Below are positions 1-25,839 of a stretch of 64,000 nt of DNA, piece by piece. The stretch lies in NCBI RefSeq assembly GCF_965638725.1, contig NC_134975.1:1872179-1936178 (forward strand), written 5' to 3'. A model generated the notes under the pieces. That model was not told where the DNA came from. It searched no databases and worked only from the letters and a program-made list of their open reading frames with translations. Each line of letters opens with the position of its first letter. Position 1 is the first letter of the stretch. The position numbers were made by a program, and so were the translations under genes. The stretch comes from Aptenodytes patagonicus. Lineage: Eukaryota > Chordata > Aves > Sphenisciformes > Spheniscidae.

Positions 1-476
1 CGTACTTCCCTCTTGTTTGCACGGTTCACTTGCCGGGACTGAAAAGGAGACGGTGACAATGGCAGGCTTGAGAAGCAGGAATTCGCTATCGTATTACTTA
101 TATCTGTAATTACACCACACTAGACAGTGGGACACGGGTCACTGGACGGGAAGAGAACACGCCGGAGGGAAGATAAAGCAAACCCCAACACTTGCACAAC
201 AAGCAATGGCTGGTTTTGCCAGCGTGGCCGCGCTAGCCAAGAGACCACTTCTGGTCCCACAGCCACACGTAAAGGACACGTGTCCCGGAGCTCTCACGGC
301 TTTCCCTGCGCCGGGGACCCAGCCGGCCTCCTTTGGGGGAGGGGAGGGGCTTGCTACGTCCCCCCCAACGCTTAAAGCAGAGTCCCAGAGGCTGTGACTG
401 CTCGAGCGCTTCAGGCCTCCCGGCGCGCCCCCCCCCCCCGTGTGTGCTGCCTAGGTTAACCAGCGCAGCCGCTTAC

Positions 477-14316
<13,840 letters not shown>

Positions 14317-14339
14317 GGCGTCCCCGCTTCGCTCGCTCT

Positions 14340-14400
14340 CGCTCTCTCGGCGGTTTCTGGGAGCAGACAGCCCGGTCAGCGTTCCTCTCTCTATATAAGA
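14340..14400 (-). promoter_or_regulatory. SLC11A2: TATA promoter for SLC11A2 exon 1A
   Basis: Read on minus, CTTATATAGAG lies at about 14389-14399. A transcription start about 30 bases on (near 14362) would leave a 5' leader of about 45-50 bases before the ATG at 14316. Upstream on plus lie GATA-type sites (CTTATC at 14543-14548, TGATAAG at 14893-14899, TTATCA at 14936-14941), an HNF1-like GTTAAATTAAC at 14553-14563 and two ACGTG cores at 14773-14777 and 14882-14886. Confidence 0.6.
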
Positions 14401-15139
14401 GGTGTCCCCACCCTTCCCCGCCGGCTCCCCTCCCTCGCTCCTCCACCCGCAGCGCCCGCACCGATCCGGCGGTGCAGAGTTCCCCGAGGGGAGCTGAGGA
14501 GACAATTCAAAGTCTCCCGAAAACGACCCCATCTCCTTCAACCTTATCGTTTGTTAAATTAACGGTATAAAAAAACCTGCCGAGTTAAGGGGGGGGGGGG
14601 GGGGGTAACAGGACGGCCCCACGCTTTGATGCGGAGCCTTGTCCCCGAGGCGGGCGGCAGCGCTGGGCTCGGCAGGGGGGCGGGGGGGGGGGGAAGGTGG
14701 GTTTACGCGCTGCCCGGGGCACATTATCGACCCAGGAGGCTCGATTAAAAGTCCGTTTGGTTCGAGCATCAGACGTGCTCCGGTAATTAACACGCGGGAC
14801 GGCCTGGACTCTGCTCCACTGGAGCTATTCGAAAGATTAGAGCCCAAACTGGCACTTACGGGGCATTTTCCAGCCGCCGGTACGTGCAGCGCTGATAAGA
14901 CGCCATCCCTTCCCGGCTTGGATCAATACAATCTATTATCAGCGATCCCCGCTGGTCCGAAACCCGCCGAGGCAGAGCGATAACCCCGGGTTTGTCGGGT
15001 TTTTGTTTTGTTGTTGTTTGGTTTTTTTTTCCCCCCCTTTCCTTTCTACTCTGTAACAAGGGCCCCCGGTGCCTTTTTCTGATAAGCAACAGCTGAATGC
15101 GCAACACTTCGAGACTCACCAGGCAGGAGGGCAAAGACA

Positions 15140-16341
15140 CGGGCGTGCGTGACCGGCACCACGCGCCCCGACTTCCCGGGGTCGCCGGAGGGGAGAGGGG
15201 GGGTTCTGGGATCCGGCCGGAGGGAGGAGGGGGGGCTCGACTGGGAAAAGCATCCCCAAGGATTCACGGAAGACGAAGGAGCTGCCGGAGACCTGGAAAG
15301 AGGCAACGTAGCGCCCGCTTTTAGCGACGCCTGGGGTGAAAGGGAGCGGCAGCCCTCACGGGCAGGGGCCCCGAAGGGCCCTCGACGCCGTTTCTTACGG
15401 CGCTTCCAGTCGAGAAAGCAAACGCGACCCAGAGGGAACGAACGGCCCCGGGGGCGGCTGCGGGGCCGGCTCGGCCCGCAGGCTGCCTGCGGGAGGACGG
15501 GCGGGCGGACGGAGGTTGTCCTGCGCAGCTCCCGTGCCCGCACCCGGCGGCGGGGCCGGGGAAGCCGAGGCAGAGCCGGGGGAGGGGGGGGGGGGAAGGC
15601 ACCCGGGGCGGGGACCGCGGGGCTCTGCCGGGGGGGGGGGGGGGGGGGGGCCGGGACGGGGACACACACACACACGGGACCCCCGGGGCTGCCTCCCCGC
15701 CCCTCGCCGGGGACCCGCGGCGGGGCTTCGGTCTCCCCCCGCCGCGCCCGGGGCTTGGGCAGCAGCAGCCGAGGGGGAGTCACAGCCCCGGGGCGGGCGG
15801 GGGCACCCCTCGAGCGGCCCGGGACCGGGTTTAACCGCCCGCTGCGGCGGGCGAAGGGGGAGAGGGGGCCCAGCTCACCTCGCCCGCATTCACCAACTAC
15901 CCTAACGTGTGACCACCGGGCGCCGCCGGGACGCCGAGGGCCCGGGATGGGGAGGGGCGGCCCGGGACAAGGCTGCGGCCCGCCCGGGCTCCCCCGGCGC
16001 CGCTCCCTTTGGCCTTGAAACAGCGCTGGAGAGGGGGGAACCCCCGGCGGGGGCGGGGGCCCGGCCCCGAGCTCCGGGGGGGGGGGGGGGGGGGGGGGCC
16101 GCTCGGTCCCCAGCGGCGGGCCCGGGGCGGCGGCGGGGCCGGGGGGGGCTCGGCCCGGTCCAGGCCCCGCTTCGCGCCCCGCCGGCCCCGAGGGGCCGCT
16201 TCCGCCTTGCGGTCACATGACCGGCCGCGCGGCGCTTCCGCCCGCCGTCACGCGGGCCCCGCCCCGTCAGCCAATCAGCGCTCATCACCCCCCCCCCCCC
16301 CGTGACCTTCGCCCTTTGGCCCCGCGCGGTGACCCGCCAAG
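15140..16341. promoter_or_regulatory. LETMD1: CpG-island promoter of LETMD1, possibly bidirectional
   Basis: A dense CpG island ending at the LETMD1 start codon. Sites close to the gene: an M-box-like GGTCACATGACC at 16211-16222, GTCACGCGGG (CRE-like half) near 16248, and CCAAT in AGCCAATCAGCG at about 16269. There is no TATA. On minus, GCGGGCGAG followed by a GTGAGC donor at 15873-15878 could end a divergent first exon, perhaps another SLC11A2 leader. Poly-G runs at 15632-15650 and 16077-16099 and a CA run at 15661-15675 also lie here. Confidence 0.6.
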
Positions 16342-19300
16342 ATGGCGCTGTCCGGGGCCGGCTGCCGCGGGGCGCTCTGCCGCCTCGGCCCCGGCCCCGC
16401 CGCCGGCCTGAGCCGCTGCCGGCGGCCGCTGGAGCCGCGCCCCGCCCGGGGGGCGCCGAGGTAAGCGGGCACCGGTCCGCACCGCCCGGCACCGGCCGTG
16501 ACACCCCCCGCTCAGGGTCCGTCCCCCCCCCCCCCCCGTTACCGGCCCTGTCCTCCCCTCCCCGTGCGCCCCCCCCCCGGTACTGGCCATAGCCCCCAGG
16601 GCCCCCCCGGTCCACCCCCCATTCCCCCGCGCCCCGTTACTTGCCGTGGTGTCGGTGTCCCCGTCCCCCCCCCGGTACCACCCTGAGCTCCCCAGCGCCA
16701 GGCGTGGCCCCCCCCGCCCCCCCGCCTGCGCCACCTTGACCCCCCCCAGCGCCAAGCACGGCCCCCCCCGGTCCTGACACCCCTCCCCCGCCCCGTGCTG
16801 CCCCCCCCCCCCCCCCCCCCCTCCCCGCCCCCAGCCCTGGCCGTGGCCTTGAGCCCCGTCTCAAGCGGCTGCCTGGGGCCGGGCAGGGCTGGGGGGGAAG
16901 GGGGGAGTTCCCAGCACCCCCTCCCCTCTGGGGGGGCTTTGGGAGTCACTTCTGGGGGTGTCCGGAGTCCCTCAGCCCGGCGTCCTGCCTCTCTCCGGGC
17001 CGACCCCCCCCCCCCCCTTTCCCTCAGAGCTTTTTCCGTGAGACACTGACGGACATAACCGGGGGGGGGTGGGGGTGTTTGGCCGCAGGTCCCCGGTGCG
17101 CTGCCTCTCCGCGAAAGCCGGCTCCAGGTCCGTCCTCGCCGCCCTGGCGTCGAAAGCGAAGCGCATCAACGGGAGGTACGAGAGGTTTTTGGAAAGGACC
17201 TTCCCCCGTTTCTACGTGCTGCACGCGACTTTCACGAAAGGTGGGTCCCGGGGAGGAGGGGACCTTCCCGCTTCTCCGGGGAGAACGGAGGCGGCTGGAA
17301 ACGCGCTGCCCGTTCCCTTCCCGGGGCCAAAAGCCGCGTCGCCGGAGGCGTTTGCCCGGGAATCGGGGGCCTGAAGGTGCTCTCTGTTCCGGCAGGGATC
17401 CAAGCGCTCTTCCTGGAAGTAAAAGAAATAAGAAAAATCAAATCTAAAATGTCCTGCCAGAGACTGAGCGCTCAGCAGCTTCCCTACCGGGAGATGGAGA
17501 GGCTGCGGCAGGTACGGCGCGGTGCTCGGGACGCGTTTTGGTGCCGCGACGCCCGGCTCTGCCTCCCCGCTGCTGCCGGGGATGTTTCCTCCCCGCGAAA
17601 AGGGGTTCGAGTTCGCATGAGGGGCTTCGGTGGGGGGGTCGGAGAGGCCGATTCCTCCGGGTGAGGCGCGTCCCCTGCCTAAAAACAGGGCTTGGAAGCT
17701 GGGGCCGGGGCTGTCGATTTTTGAGGGGATTTCGTGAGTTTGGCATCAGATCCTGATTCTCTCTTCTAATTTCGGAGGCAGTTTCGCAGGGACGTGATCA
17801 AGGCCATTCCCATCGGAGTTATTGCCATCCCGACTTCTTGGTCATCGTCCTGATGTGAGTACCGGCGCCGCGGTGACCGCCGGGGCTCGGCCTTGGCCCC
17901 GATCTTTGGGCTCCTTGACGCTGATATCTTAAATTTCATGGAATTGGGGTTGGGGTTTTTTTTGTTTGTTTTTAGAGTTATAAATCCAGCCAGACGGTCT
18001 ACCTTCCTCCCTCCGCCTCTCGCTGTTAATAAAAAATACCCGGAGCTTGATGAGCCCAGCGATCGTTTCGTGTTGCCGGCTCCCGCCTGCCCGCAACCCG
18101 CCCGGCTCCCTGTTTCTAACGCGGAGGAATGATCCCCGGCACGCAGGGAACAGCCCCGCGTGTGCTTGGCCGGAGAAACCTCCTCGCACAGTTCCCTCCC
18201 AGCTGTCGCCGTAGTCCTTCGAACGTCCCTCTCCCTGCCAGCTGTCCCGAAGCCGGAGCTAAATCTGGGCTAAATCCCTGGGTTTTTCGATTCTGCTCCC
18301 TGGCTTTCGTGTCCTGTGGGTGGGTGAGAGCCCCGCTGCGTAAAATGGCGCAGGGTGGAGATCTCTGTCTCTGTGCTGGAGAAGCTCCAGCCGGGCGTGG
18401 CAGCGATCCGATGGCCCGGAGCGCTCCTTCCTGAGCTCGCTGCGGCCTTTGGAGAAGCAAATCTCCTTCTGTGACAAGGTGACCCGCTTAGTGGAGGAGG
18501 GAAGGGCCGCGGATGTTGTCGACCTTCTTGGATCCAACTGATTCGTTCATGACACCGTTTCCCACAGCGTTCTCCCGGAGAAACGGGCGGCTCACGGCTT
18601 GGAGGGGCGTACGCTTCGCTGGGTCAAACACTGGCTGGACGGCCGGGCCCGGAGAGTTGTGGTGAATGGAGTTACATCCAGTTGGCAGCCGGTCACGAGC
18701 GGTGTTCCCCAGGGCTCAGTACTGGGGCTGGTCTTGTTCAATATCGATGATCTGGATGAGGGGATCGAGTGCTCCCTCAGTCAGTTTGCAGACGACACCA
18801 AGTTGGGCGGGAGCGTTGATCTGCTCGAGGGTAGGAAGGTTCTGCAGAGGGACCTGGACAGGCTGAATCGATGGGCCCAGGCCAACTGTATGAGGTTCAA
18901 CAAGGCCAAGTGCCGGGTCCTGCACTTGGGCCACAACAACCCCATGCAGCGCTACAGGCTTGGGGAAGAGTGGCTGGAAAGCTGCCTGTCGGAAAAGGAC
19001 CTGGGGGTGCTGGTCGACAGCCGGCTGAACATGAGCCGGCAGTGTGCCCAGGCGGCCAAGAAGGCCAATGGCATCCTGGCCTGTATCAGAAATCGTGTGG
19101 CCAGCAGGACTAGGGGAGTGATCGTGCCCCTGTACTCGGCCCTGGTGAGGCCGCACCTCGAATACTGTGTTCAGTTTTGGGCCCCTCACTCCAAGAAGGA
19201 CGTCGAGGTGCTGGAGCGTGTCCAGAGAAGGGCAACGAGGCTGGTGAGGGGTCTGGAGAACAAGTCTGATGAGGAGCGGCTGAGGGAACTGGGGTTGTTC

Positions 19301-22300
19301 AGCCTGGAGAAAAGGAGGCTGAGGGGAGACCTCATCGCTCTCTACAACCACCTGAAAGGAGGTTGTAGCGAGGTGGGGTCGGTCTCTTCTCCCAAGGAAC
19401 AAGCGATAGGACGAGAGGAAACGGCCTCAAGTTGTGCCAGGGGAGGTTTAGATTGGATATTGGGAAAAATTTCTTCTCCGAAAGGCTTGTCAGGCATTGG
19501 AAGAGGCTGCCCAGGGAAGTGGTTGAGTCCCCATCCCTGGAGGTGTTTAAAAGGCGTGTGGACGTGGCACGGAGGGCCCTGGTTCAGTGTTGGACTTGGC
19601 AGTGCTGGGTTAATGGTTGGACTTGATGATTTTAAGGGTCTTTTCCAACCCAAATGATTCTGCGATTGTGTGATTCCCGAGCTCGCCCCTTTGGAGGAGC
19701 GAACGTCTGCAGCTCCTGGGGGCGAGGTGTGCTGCCCCGGTGCAGGACGTTGCTTGCGCCTCTTTCCGGCAGCACAAAACCCGACTGCCCCGGCTCGTGC
19801 CTGCGGTTTTCCTCCCTGAATCCTTGTCTGCTCTTCCCTCCAAGGTATTTCTTCCCACGCCAGCTCCTGATCCGCCACTTCTGGACCCCGAGCCAGCAGG
19901 TTGAGTTCCTGGACGCCTACGACGCCATCCGGAGGGACTCGTATCCGGATGTGGTGGAGAGTTTAGCCCTGGCAGCGCGTTCCCTGCCTGAGCCGCAGCT
20001 CCAAAAACGCCTGCAGGAGCTCTGCGCCCAGGTACGCCAACGCCGTGGCCGGTATCGCCCATCCTGCCTGTGCCGCTGCTGCCTCGGCCCTGCCTGGTGG
20101 TGGTGAACGCCCATGGCTCTTTCACGCGCGCTGTGGCTCTTTCAGGTGCAGCGAGGTTCCCAGCCGCGCGTGGCCGAACTCTACGCTGTGAGAAGTTTGT
20201 TTTCGGGATCTCCGCTGGGTCTGAACAAGCTCCAGGTGTCTCACGTGGTGAGTGCGGCTTTTCTCCTGCCGGCAGCTCAGAGCTGGCTCTTACTGAAGAG
20301 CGCCGAGGTGCTAATCCACTCGGTTGTGCCCCAAACAGGGTGTTGTGCCCTAAAACCAGTCCAGCTGGGGATGAAAAGCTGGACGTGAGCCGGCAACGTG
20401 TGCTCGCAGCCCAGAGAGCCAACCGTGTCCTGGGCCGCAGCCAAAGCAGCATGGGCAGGGGGCCGAGGGGGGGGATTCTGCCCCTCTGCTCTGCTCTGGG
20501 GAGACCCCCCCTGGAGCACTGCGTCCAGCTCTGGGGTCCTCAGCACAGGAAAGACACGGACCTGTTGGAGCGGGTCCAGAGGAGGGCCACGAAAATGATC
20601 AGGGGGCTGGAACCCCTCTGCTATGGAGAAAGGCTGGGAGAGTTGGGGTTGTTCAGCCTGGAGAGGAGAAGGCTGCGGGGAGACCTTCCTGCGGCCGTTC
20701 AATATATAAAGGGGGCTGATAAGAAAGAGGGACAGACCTTTTATCAGGGCCTGCAGCGACAGGACCAGGGGTAATGGTTTTACACTAAAAGAGGGGAGAT
20801 TTAGACTAGATTTAAGGAAGAAATGTTTTACGCTGAGGGTGGTGAGACACTGGCCCAGGTCGCCCAGAGAGGTGGTGGATGCCCCATCTCTGGAAACATT
20901 CAAGGTTGGGTTGGACGGGGCTCTGAGCAACCTGCTCCAGTTGAAGATGTCCCTGCCCAGGGCAGGGGGGTTGGACTAGATGACCTTTAGAGGTCCCTTC
21001 CAACCCAAACCGTTCTGTGATTCCATGAAAACAGCCCCAGAACGAGACTGTTTGTCCGTCCTTGCTGTAGGTCCCTGCCTCGGTGGGACCATCGGCCAGA
21101 TCCGAGCCGTCCTGCACACCTGAACTCGCCCCGGCCACCTGCGTCCAGCCCAGGACAGAGCTCGTGTTTCTGGACGCCTGCTCCCCGCTCCGCTCGCTGG
21201 GCCAGGCGGCCGAGCTGGGTGTAAGGAGGACTGCCGGGGGCTGCTCAGGGTTTCGGCGTGGGCAGGACAATTCACCAGATAATTAAAGGAGAACAAAATA
21301 CGGGGCGTGTCTGGGAGGGGAGCGGCTTTGTCTGATTTAAGTTGTGCCTGTAATGGGTTGGACACCCATTTTGGAGGCGTCGGACGCCCTCGCCGGTGAC
21401 CCTGCCCTTGTTTTCCCTCTCAGAAAGCCCTAAGCCAGGTCCTGTTTCTGACCCCCCACTTGCCGGCCTTTTTCCTGAGGCGTCGCCTGCGGAGCCACGT
21501 CTTGGAGATCCGGCACCTGGACCGCGCCATGCTGCGCCTGGGCTTGGGCCAGCTGTCCGAGGAGGAGCTGAAAGCGGTGGGTGAGGACGCCTCCCTCCAG
21601 CCCCGCGCCGGCTGCTTTACCCCGCGGTTGTGTCGTCCCAGCCCTCCCCGTCGTTGGCAGAGCTGCGGCGGGGCACGGCACGTTCCTCCAGACTCCACCG
21701 TGGGGCGGATTGCGGCCACTCTCCTCCGGGAAGGCGTTTTCCGAGCCCGTTTCCCGTGCCGGGACCGCGCCGGGATGCCGCGGGGCACGGTTTACCTTGC
21801 TCAGCCCTGCTTCACGCCGAGGAAGGATCGCGGCACCATCCCCAGCGTTCGTGTGACACGGAGTGCCCGTCCCTGAACGCGTCCCGTGTTTTTTCCCCCT
21901 CCCCTGCTCCGCAGGCTTGTTACCTCCGTGGCCTGAACCCCACTTGTCTCGGCATGTCCGAGTGCAGAGCGTGGCTGGAGCAGTGGCTGGGGCTCTCCTG
22001 CAAGCTGCAAGGTAACGGCGGCCGAGGGGCAGCTCCTGCCTGCCGGGGGGGGACCTGGCAGCCTCTCGAGTTCCTCTGGGCACAGGGAACGTCGGCTCCC
22101 TGGGAAATTTGGGGTAAACGGTGGCTTTATTCCCCTCTGGGCTGCCCCCGTTGATCCCCCGGGGCCTCGTCCCTGAGAGAAGGACGCGGCGGAGCGCTCT
22201 GGCTCTCTCCGGAGATGTGTCCGTGTGGAATACCCAGCCTGTGCCCAGGTGTCCCCGTCCCGCGGAGACCTCGTGGTGGCAGATTTGAGCCCCGCAGCAG

Positions 22301-22569
22301 CACCGGGGGAAGCAAAACGGGAGCGGGAGGGAAACGGGGGACCCAGAGCAGAGCAAAAAGCCCCTGGAGAGAGGGGCCGGGGGCGAGGGGGAGCCCCCGC
22401 GGCCGCTGGTGCTGCACCGGCAGCTCGGGCTGAGCACATCTGGAGCGGTTGGGCCGTGGCAGCGCTGCCCTGACCCCGCTCTCCTCTATTTGTTTCAGCT
22501 TCCGAAGCTTCCCTCCTGGCGAACAGCATGGTCCTGCTGTCCCTCAACTACGTCGGGGCCAAGGAGTGA
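16342..22569 (+). CDS. LETMD1: LETMD1, nine exons, with a frame-breaking deletion in exon 4
   Basis: LETM1-domain protein of the mitochondrial inner membrane. Exons: 16342-16460, 17089-17240, 17396-17511, 17782-17854, 19845-20031, 20146-20247, 21424-21576, 21915-22011, 22499-22569 (TGA). All other junctions are in phase. Family motifs: [66 protein letters not shown] and the C-terminus [12 protein letters not shown]. The N-terminus is Arg/Ala-rich, as expected for a mitochondrial presequence. Exon 4 is 73 bases, whereas the splice phases and the human protein predict 83. Ten bases are missing within the segment just after AIP, in the predicted membrane helix, so the frame closes at the TGA at 17850-17852. 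Either the gene is a recent pseudogene or this is a sequence error; every other splice site and the rest of the frame are intact, which favours error or a very recent lesion. It is the plus-strand neighbour of SLC11A2, as in human. Confidence 0.95.
18467..19676 (+). mobile_element. CR1 LINE fragment in LETMD1 intron 4
   Basis: Sense to LETMD1. Starts inside the RT domain ([13 protein letters not shown]-like) and carries [23 protein letters not shown] and [18 protein letters not shown]. Ends with GATTTTAAGGGTCTTTTCC and a short octamer-like tail near 19676. It belongs to the subfamily of the copies at 23136 and 41534, but lacks nine bases in the FINDLDE stretch and is frameshifted near its 3' end. 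Confidence 0.93.
20369..21028 (+). mobile_element. CR1 LINE 3' fragment in LETMD1 intron 6
   Basis: Begins at the GATGAAAAGCTGGACGTGAGC position and runs through [20 protein letters not shown] and [20 protein letters not shown]. It ends with AGATGACCTTTAGAGGTCCC and the terminal TTCTGTGATTCC. Same subfamily as the copy at 5851, 5'-truncated and frameshifted. Confidence 0.93.
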
Positions 22570-23135
22570 CGGCTGAGCCGCCGGCATCGCGCGCCGACTC
22601 GGCAATTCCCAGCCTGGTGCCACAAAAAAACCCCAACCCCCAGACCAAACCCCTTTCGCTGGTGCGAAACCACAGCCCGGAGTTGGTGAGAGGGGCCCCG
22701 ATGCTGCCGCGGGGGCGAAGACGCGATTCCCTCCCTCCTGCGCCAGAGGTTTGCGCCGGCGCCGGCTCTTCTCTTCCCCTTCGTGCCATCGGAGCGGGCT
22801 GGGGACGCCGCGGGGCTGAGCCCCGTCCCTGCCTCCCCTCCGTCGGTGTCGGGGGGGAGGCGGCTTCGCTGTTACGGCTCTTCAGCTGCGTCGCTTGAAC
22901 TTTGGGAGGGGAGAACGAGCCTCTCTGCTGCCTGTGGACACGTCCCTTGGTGTCTCGCAGTAGTGGGATCCGTTCAGCTCGGGTTTTGCTGCCCTGTGCC
23001 TCGTGCGGAGGGTTTTTCCTTGGTTTCTTTACTCCCCTGAGCAGTCTTAAATATAAAAATCTCCCTGAGGGGTTAAGAAAAGACCCCAAATCCCCGTGTG
23101 ACCTTACCTGGAGCCTCGCGGGAGGGGGTTTCCGG
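22570..23135 (+). other. LETMD1 3' flank
   Basis: Downstream of the LETMD1 stop. GC-rich for about 400 bases, then AT-richer (TTAAATATAAAAATC near 23046). No canonical AATAAA is seen before the CR1 begins near 23136. No other feature is recognised. Confidence 0.4.
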
Positions 23136-24533
23136 TGCTTTTGACACCCATCTACAAGAAGGGCCAGAAGGAGGATCCGGGGAACTACAGGCCTGTCAGC
23201 CTGACCTCGGTGCCGGGGAAGATTATGGAGTGGTTCATCTCGAGGGCGCTCACAAGGCACGAGCGGGACAACCAGGGGATCAGGCCCAGCCAGCACGGGT
23301 TCATGAGAGGCAGGTCCTGCTTGACCAACCTGATCTCCTTCTATGACCAGGTGACCCGCCTAGTGGATGAGGGAAAGGCTGTGGATGTGCTCTACCTGGA
23401 CTTCAGCAAGGCCTTTGACACCGTCTCCCACAGCATTCTCCTAGAGAAGCTGGCGGCTCACGGCTCAGACAGGTGGACTCTGCGCTGGGTCAAAAACTGG
23501 CTGGACGGCCGGGCCCAGAGAGTTGTGGTGAATGGAGTTACATCCAGTTGGCGGCCGGTCACGAGCGGTGTTCCCCAGGGCTCAGTACTGGGGCCGGTCT
23601 TGTTTAATATCTTTATCAATGATCTGGATGAGGGGATCGAGTGCTCCCTCAGTCAGTTTGCAGACGACACCAAGTTGGGCGGGAGTGTTGATCTGCTCGA
23701 GGGTAGGAAGGCTCTGCAGAGGGACCTGGACAGGCTGGATCGATGGGCCGAGGCCAACTGTATGAGGTTCAACAAGGCCAAGTGCCGGGTCCTGCACTTG
23801 GGCCACAACAACCCCACGCAGCGCTACAGGCTTGGGGAAGAGGGGCTGGAAAGCTGCCTGGTGGAAAAGGACCTGGGGGTGCTGGTCGACAGCCGGCTGA
23901 ACATGAGCCGGCAGTGTGCCCAGGTGGCCAAGAAGGCCAAGGGCATCCTGGCCTGTATCAGAAATAGCGTGGCCAGCAGGAGTAGGGAAGTGATCGTGCC
24001 CCTGTACTCGGCACTGGTGAGGCCGCACCTCGAATACTGTGTTCAGTTTTGGGCCCCTCACTACAAGAAGGACGTCGAGGTGCTGGAGCGTGTCCAGAGA
24101 AGGGCAACGAGGCTGGTGAGGGGTCTGGAGAACAAGTCTGATGAGGAGCGGCTGAGGGAACTGGGGTTGTTCAGCCTGGAGAAAAGGAGGCTGAGGGGAG
24201 ACCTCATCGCTCTCTACAACCCCCTGAAAGGAGGTTGTAGCGAGGTGGGGTCGGTCTCTTCTCCCAAGGAACAAGCGATAGGAGAGGAAACGGCCTCAAG
24301 TTGTGCCAGGGGAGGTTTAGATTGGATGTAAGGAAAAATTTCTGTACTGAAAGAGTGGTTAAACATTGGAACAGGCTGCCCAGGGAAGTGGTGGAGTCCC
24401 CATCCCTGGAGGTATTTAAAAGACGAGTAGATGCGGCGCTGAGGGACATGGTTTAGTGGGCATGGGGGTGTTGGGTTGACGGTTGGACTCGATGATCTTA
24501 GAGGTCTTTTCCAACCTCAATGATTCTATGATT
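23136..24533 (+). mobile_element. CR1 LINE, longest copy in the window
   Basis: Starts with the RT N-terminal block [20 protein letters not shown] and runs open for nearly 400 codons (to 24331). Motifs: [53 protein letters not shown] and [10 protein letters not shown] frameshift near 24270 separates the C-terminal RTRGNGLKL-type block. It ends in the CR1 tail with GATGATCTTAGAGGTCTTTTCC and the terminus ATGATTCTATGATTC at 24533. ORF1 and the endonuclease half are absent. It is very similar to the copy at 41534, so both look young. Confidence 0.95.
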
Positions 24534-24607
24534 CACTTTACCAGCTTGGGAACCGCAGCTCTCAAGACATCCACCCTCCACGCACCGGGCAGCCTTCCAG
24601 GTCTTAC

Positions 24608-24801
24608 CGTAACCGTAACTCCTCGGCCCCCTGTTTCGCAGCATCCGTTTTGACTCTGACCCAGAGGGAGACGGGCTCTGCCAGCAGCTCCCCGATCCGG
24701 CCCCGCAGCGCGGCCAGCCACTGCACCACACACGCCGGGGCTCTCTCCAGCTGCCCCAGCTTGCGGTGGCTTTCCACCTGCAGCCTGAAGCGTTTGTGCA
24801 G
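24608..24801 (-). pseudogene. ESPL1: Isolated internal ESPL1 (separase) exon
   Basis: A 194-base open exon with acceptor CTCTCCCCGCAG and donor GTAAGAC. It encodes LHKRFRLQVESHRKLG, then QWLAALRGRIGELLAEPV and SLWVRVKTDAA. It aligns without gaps to the human separase stretch around LHRCFRLQVESLKKLG...WLAALQ...AEPVTFWVRVKMDAA, in the helical repeat region of this cohesin-cleaving cysteine protease. It is the only ESPL1 exon in the minus orientation. About 65 bases upstream of its acceptor lies a copy of the ESPL1-type promoter core, so upstream exons are absent. The next sequence downstream is a CR1 tail. The exon itself is undamaged; its context is not that of a working gene. Confidence 0.88.
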
Positions 24802-24849
24802 CTGCGGGGAGAGCACAGAGCCCATCCCGGTGCATCCCCCCATCCCGGT

Positions 24850-24915
24850 GTGGGCCCTGCCGCACGCCCCGTTCAAATATCCTCCGCAGCTGATGCAATG
24901 GGGACTGGTGGTGTT
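24850..24915 (-). promoter_or_regulatory. Inverted copy of the ESPL1 promoter core
   Basis: On minus this reads GCTGCGGAGGATATTTGAAC followed by GGGGCG, then continues GTGCGGCAGGGCC. The same 25-base core followed by the same diverged GC-rich stretch occurs on plus at 30761-30800. It contains TTTGAA, the CHR element of cell-cycle promoters. Confidence 0.75.
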
Positions 24916-25126
24916 ACAGAAGAAGTCTGATTAACTGCGTTCTTCTCTCTGAAGAGTCTCGTTTCGCAGGAGCAGCTCAGCGCCAGCAGCTGAGGGAGCT
25001 GGAGCCTCAGGCCGCAGGAGCTGACCGAGCCTGCACTTGCTGATAAAAGTAACGCTGCAAACACAGAACTCGCTGAATCCAGCAGATGGGAGCGGAACGA
25101 AGAAGAGAAGGACCAAGGAAGCAATT

Positions 25127-25605
25127 GATAGAATCACAGAACGGTTTGGGTTGGAAGGGACCTCTAAAGCTCATCTAGTCCAACCCCCCTGCCCTGGGCA
25201 GGGACATCTTCAACTGGAGCAGGTTGCTCAGAGCCCCGTCCAACCCGACCTGGAATGTTTCCAGGGATGGGGCATCCACCACCTCTCTGGGCGACCTGGG
25301 CCAGTGTCTCACCACCCTCAGCGTAAAAAATTCCTGCTTAAATCTAGTCTGAATCTCCCCTCTTTTAGTTTAAAGCCATTCCCCCTGGTCCTATCGCTGC
25401 AGGCCCTGCTAAAAAGTCTGTCCCCATCTTTCCTGTAGCCCCCTTTCAGTACTGGAAGGCTGCAGGAAGGTCTCCCCGGAGCCTCCTCTTCTCCAGGCTG
25501 AACAGTCCCAACTCTCCCAGCCTGTCCTCAGAGCAGAGGTGTTCCAGCCCTCCGACTGTTTTTCTGGCCTCCTCTGGACCTGCTCCAACAGATCCAATCC
25601 CAAGA
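25127..25605 (-). mobile_element. CR1 LINE 3' fragment, minus orientation
   Basis: The only large CR1 on minus. On plus it starts with the reversed CR1 terminus GAATCACAGAACGG and GGGTTGGAAGGGACCTCTAA, then the reversed C-terminal region including the [16 protein letters not shown] block near 25480. It is truncated near 25605. Relative to the 24.9 kb promoter copy it lies between that core and its minisatellite, so it inserted after the inverted duplication formed or marks its break. Confidence 0.93.
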
Positions 25606-25839
25606 GAATGAGCTCGCTTCAGAAGAAGTGAAACCCAGTAAGAAATCAAGAGTCGACCGCCCAGAATGAAGGGGTTGGACTTGGGGATCGGGTGGTACGG
25701 GCGGTACGGGTATAACTGGGGGGCGCAATCTGGGGTAGGGGTCCCTCTCCGGAGGCACCCAGCTCGAGCTTCAGACCTGACATTAACCAGCGGGACCCCA
25801 GGGTCGGACCCTGTTACAGTGGCCGACGTGCGTAAATCC

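Noticed and set aside
15149-16615. Long frames on both strands in the 15-16.6 kb CpG island
   Set aside because: Gly/Arg/Pro-only composition over G and C runs, no splice structure; explained by the island.
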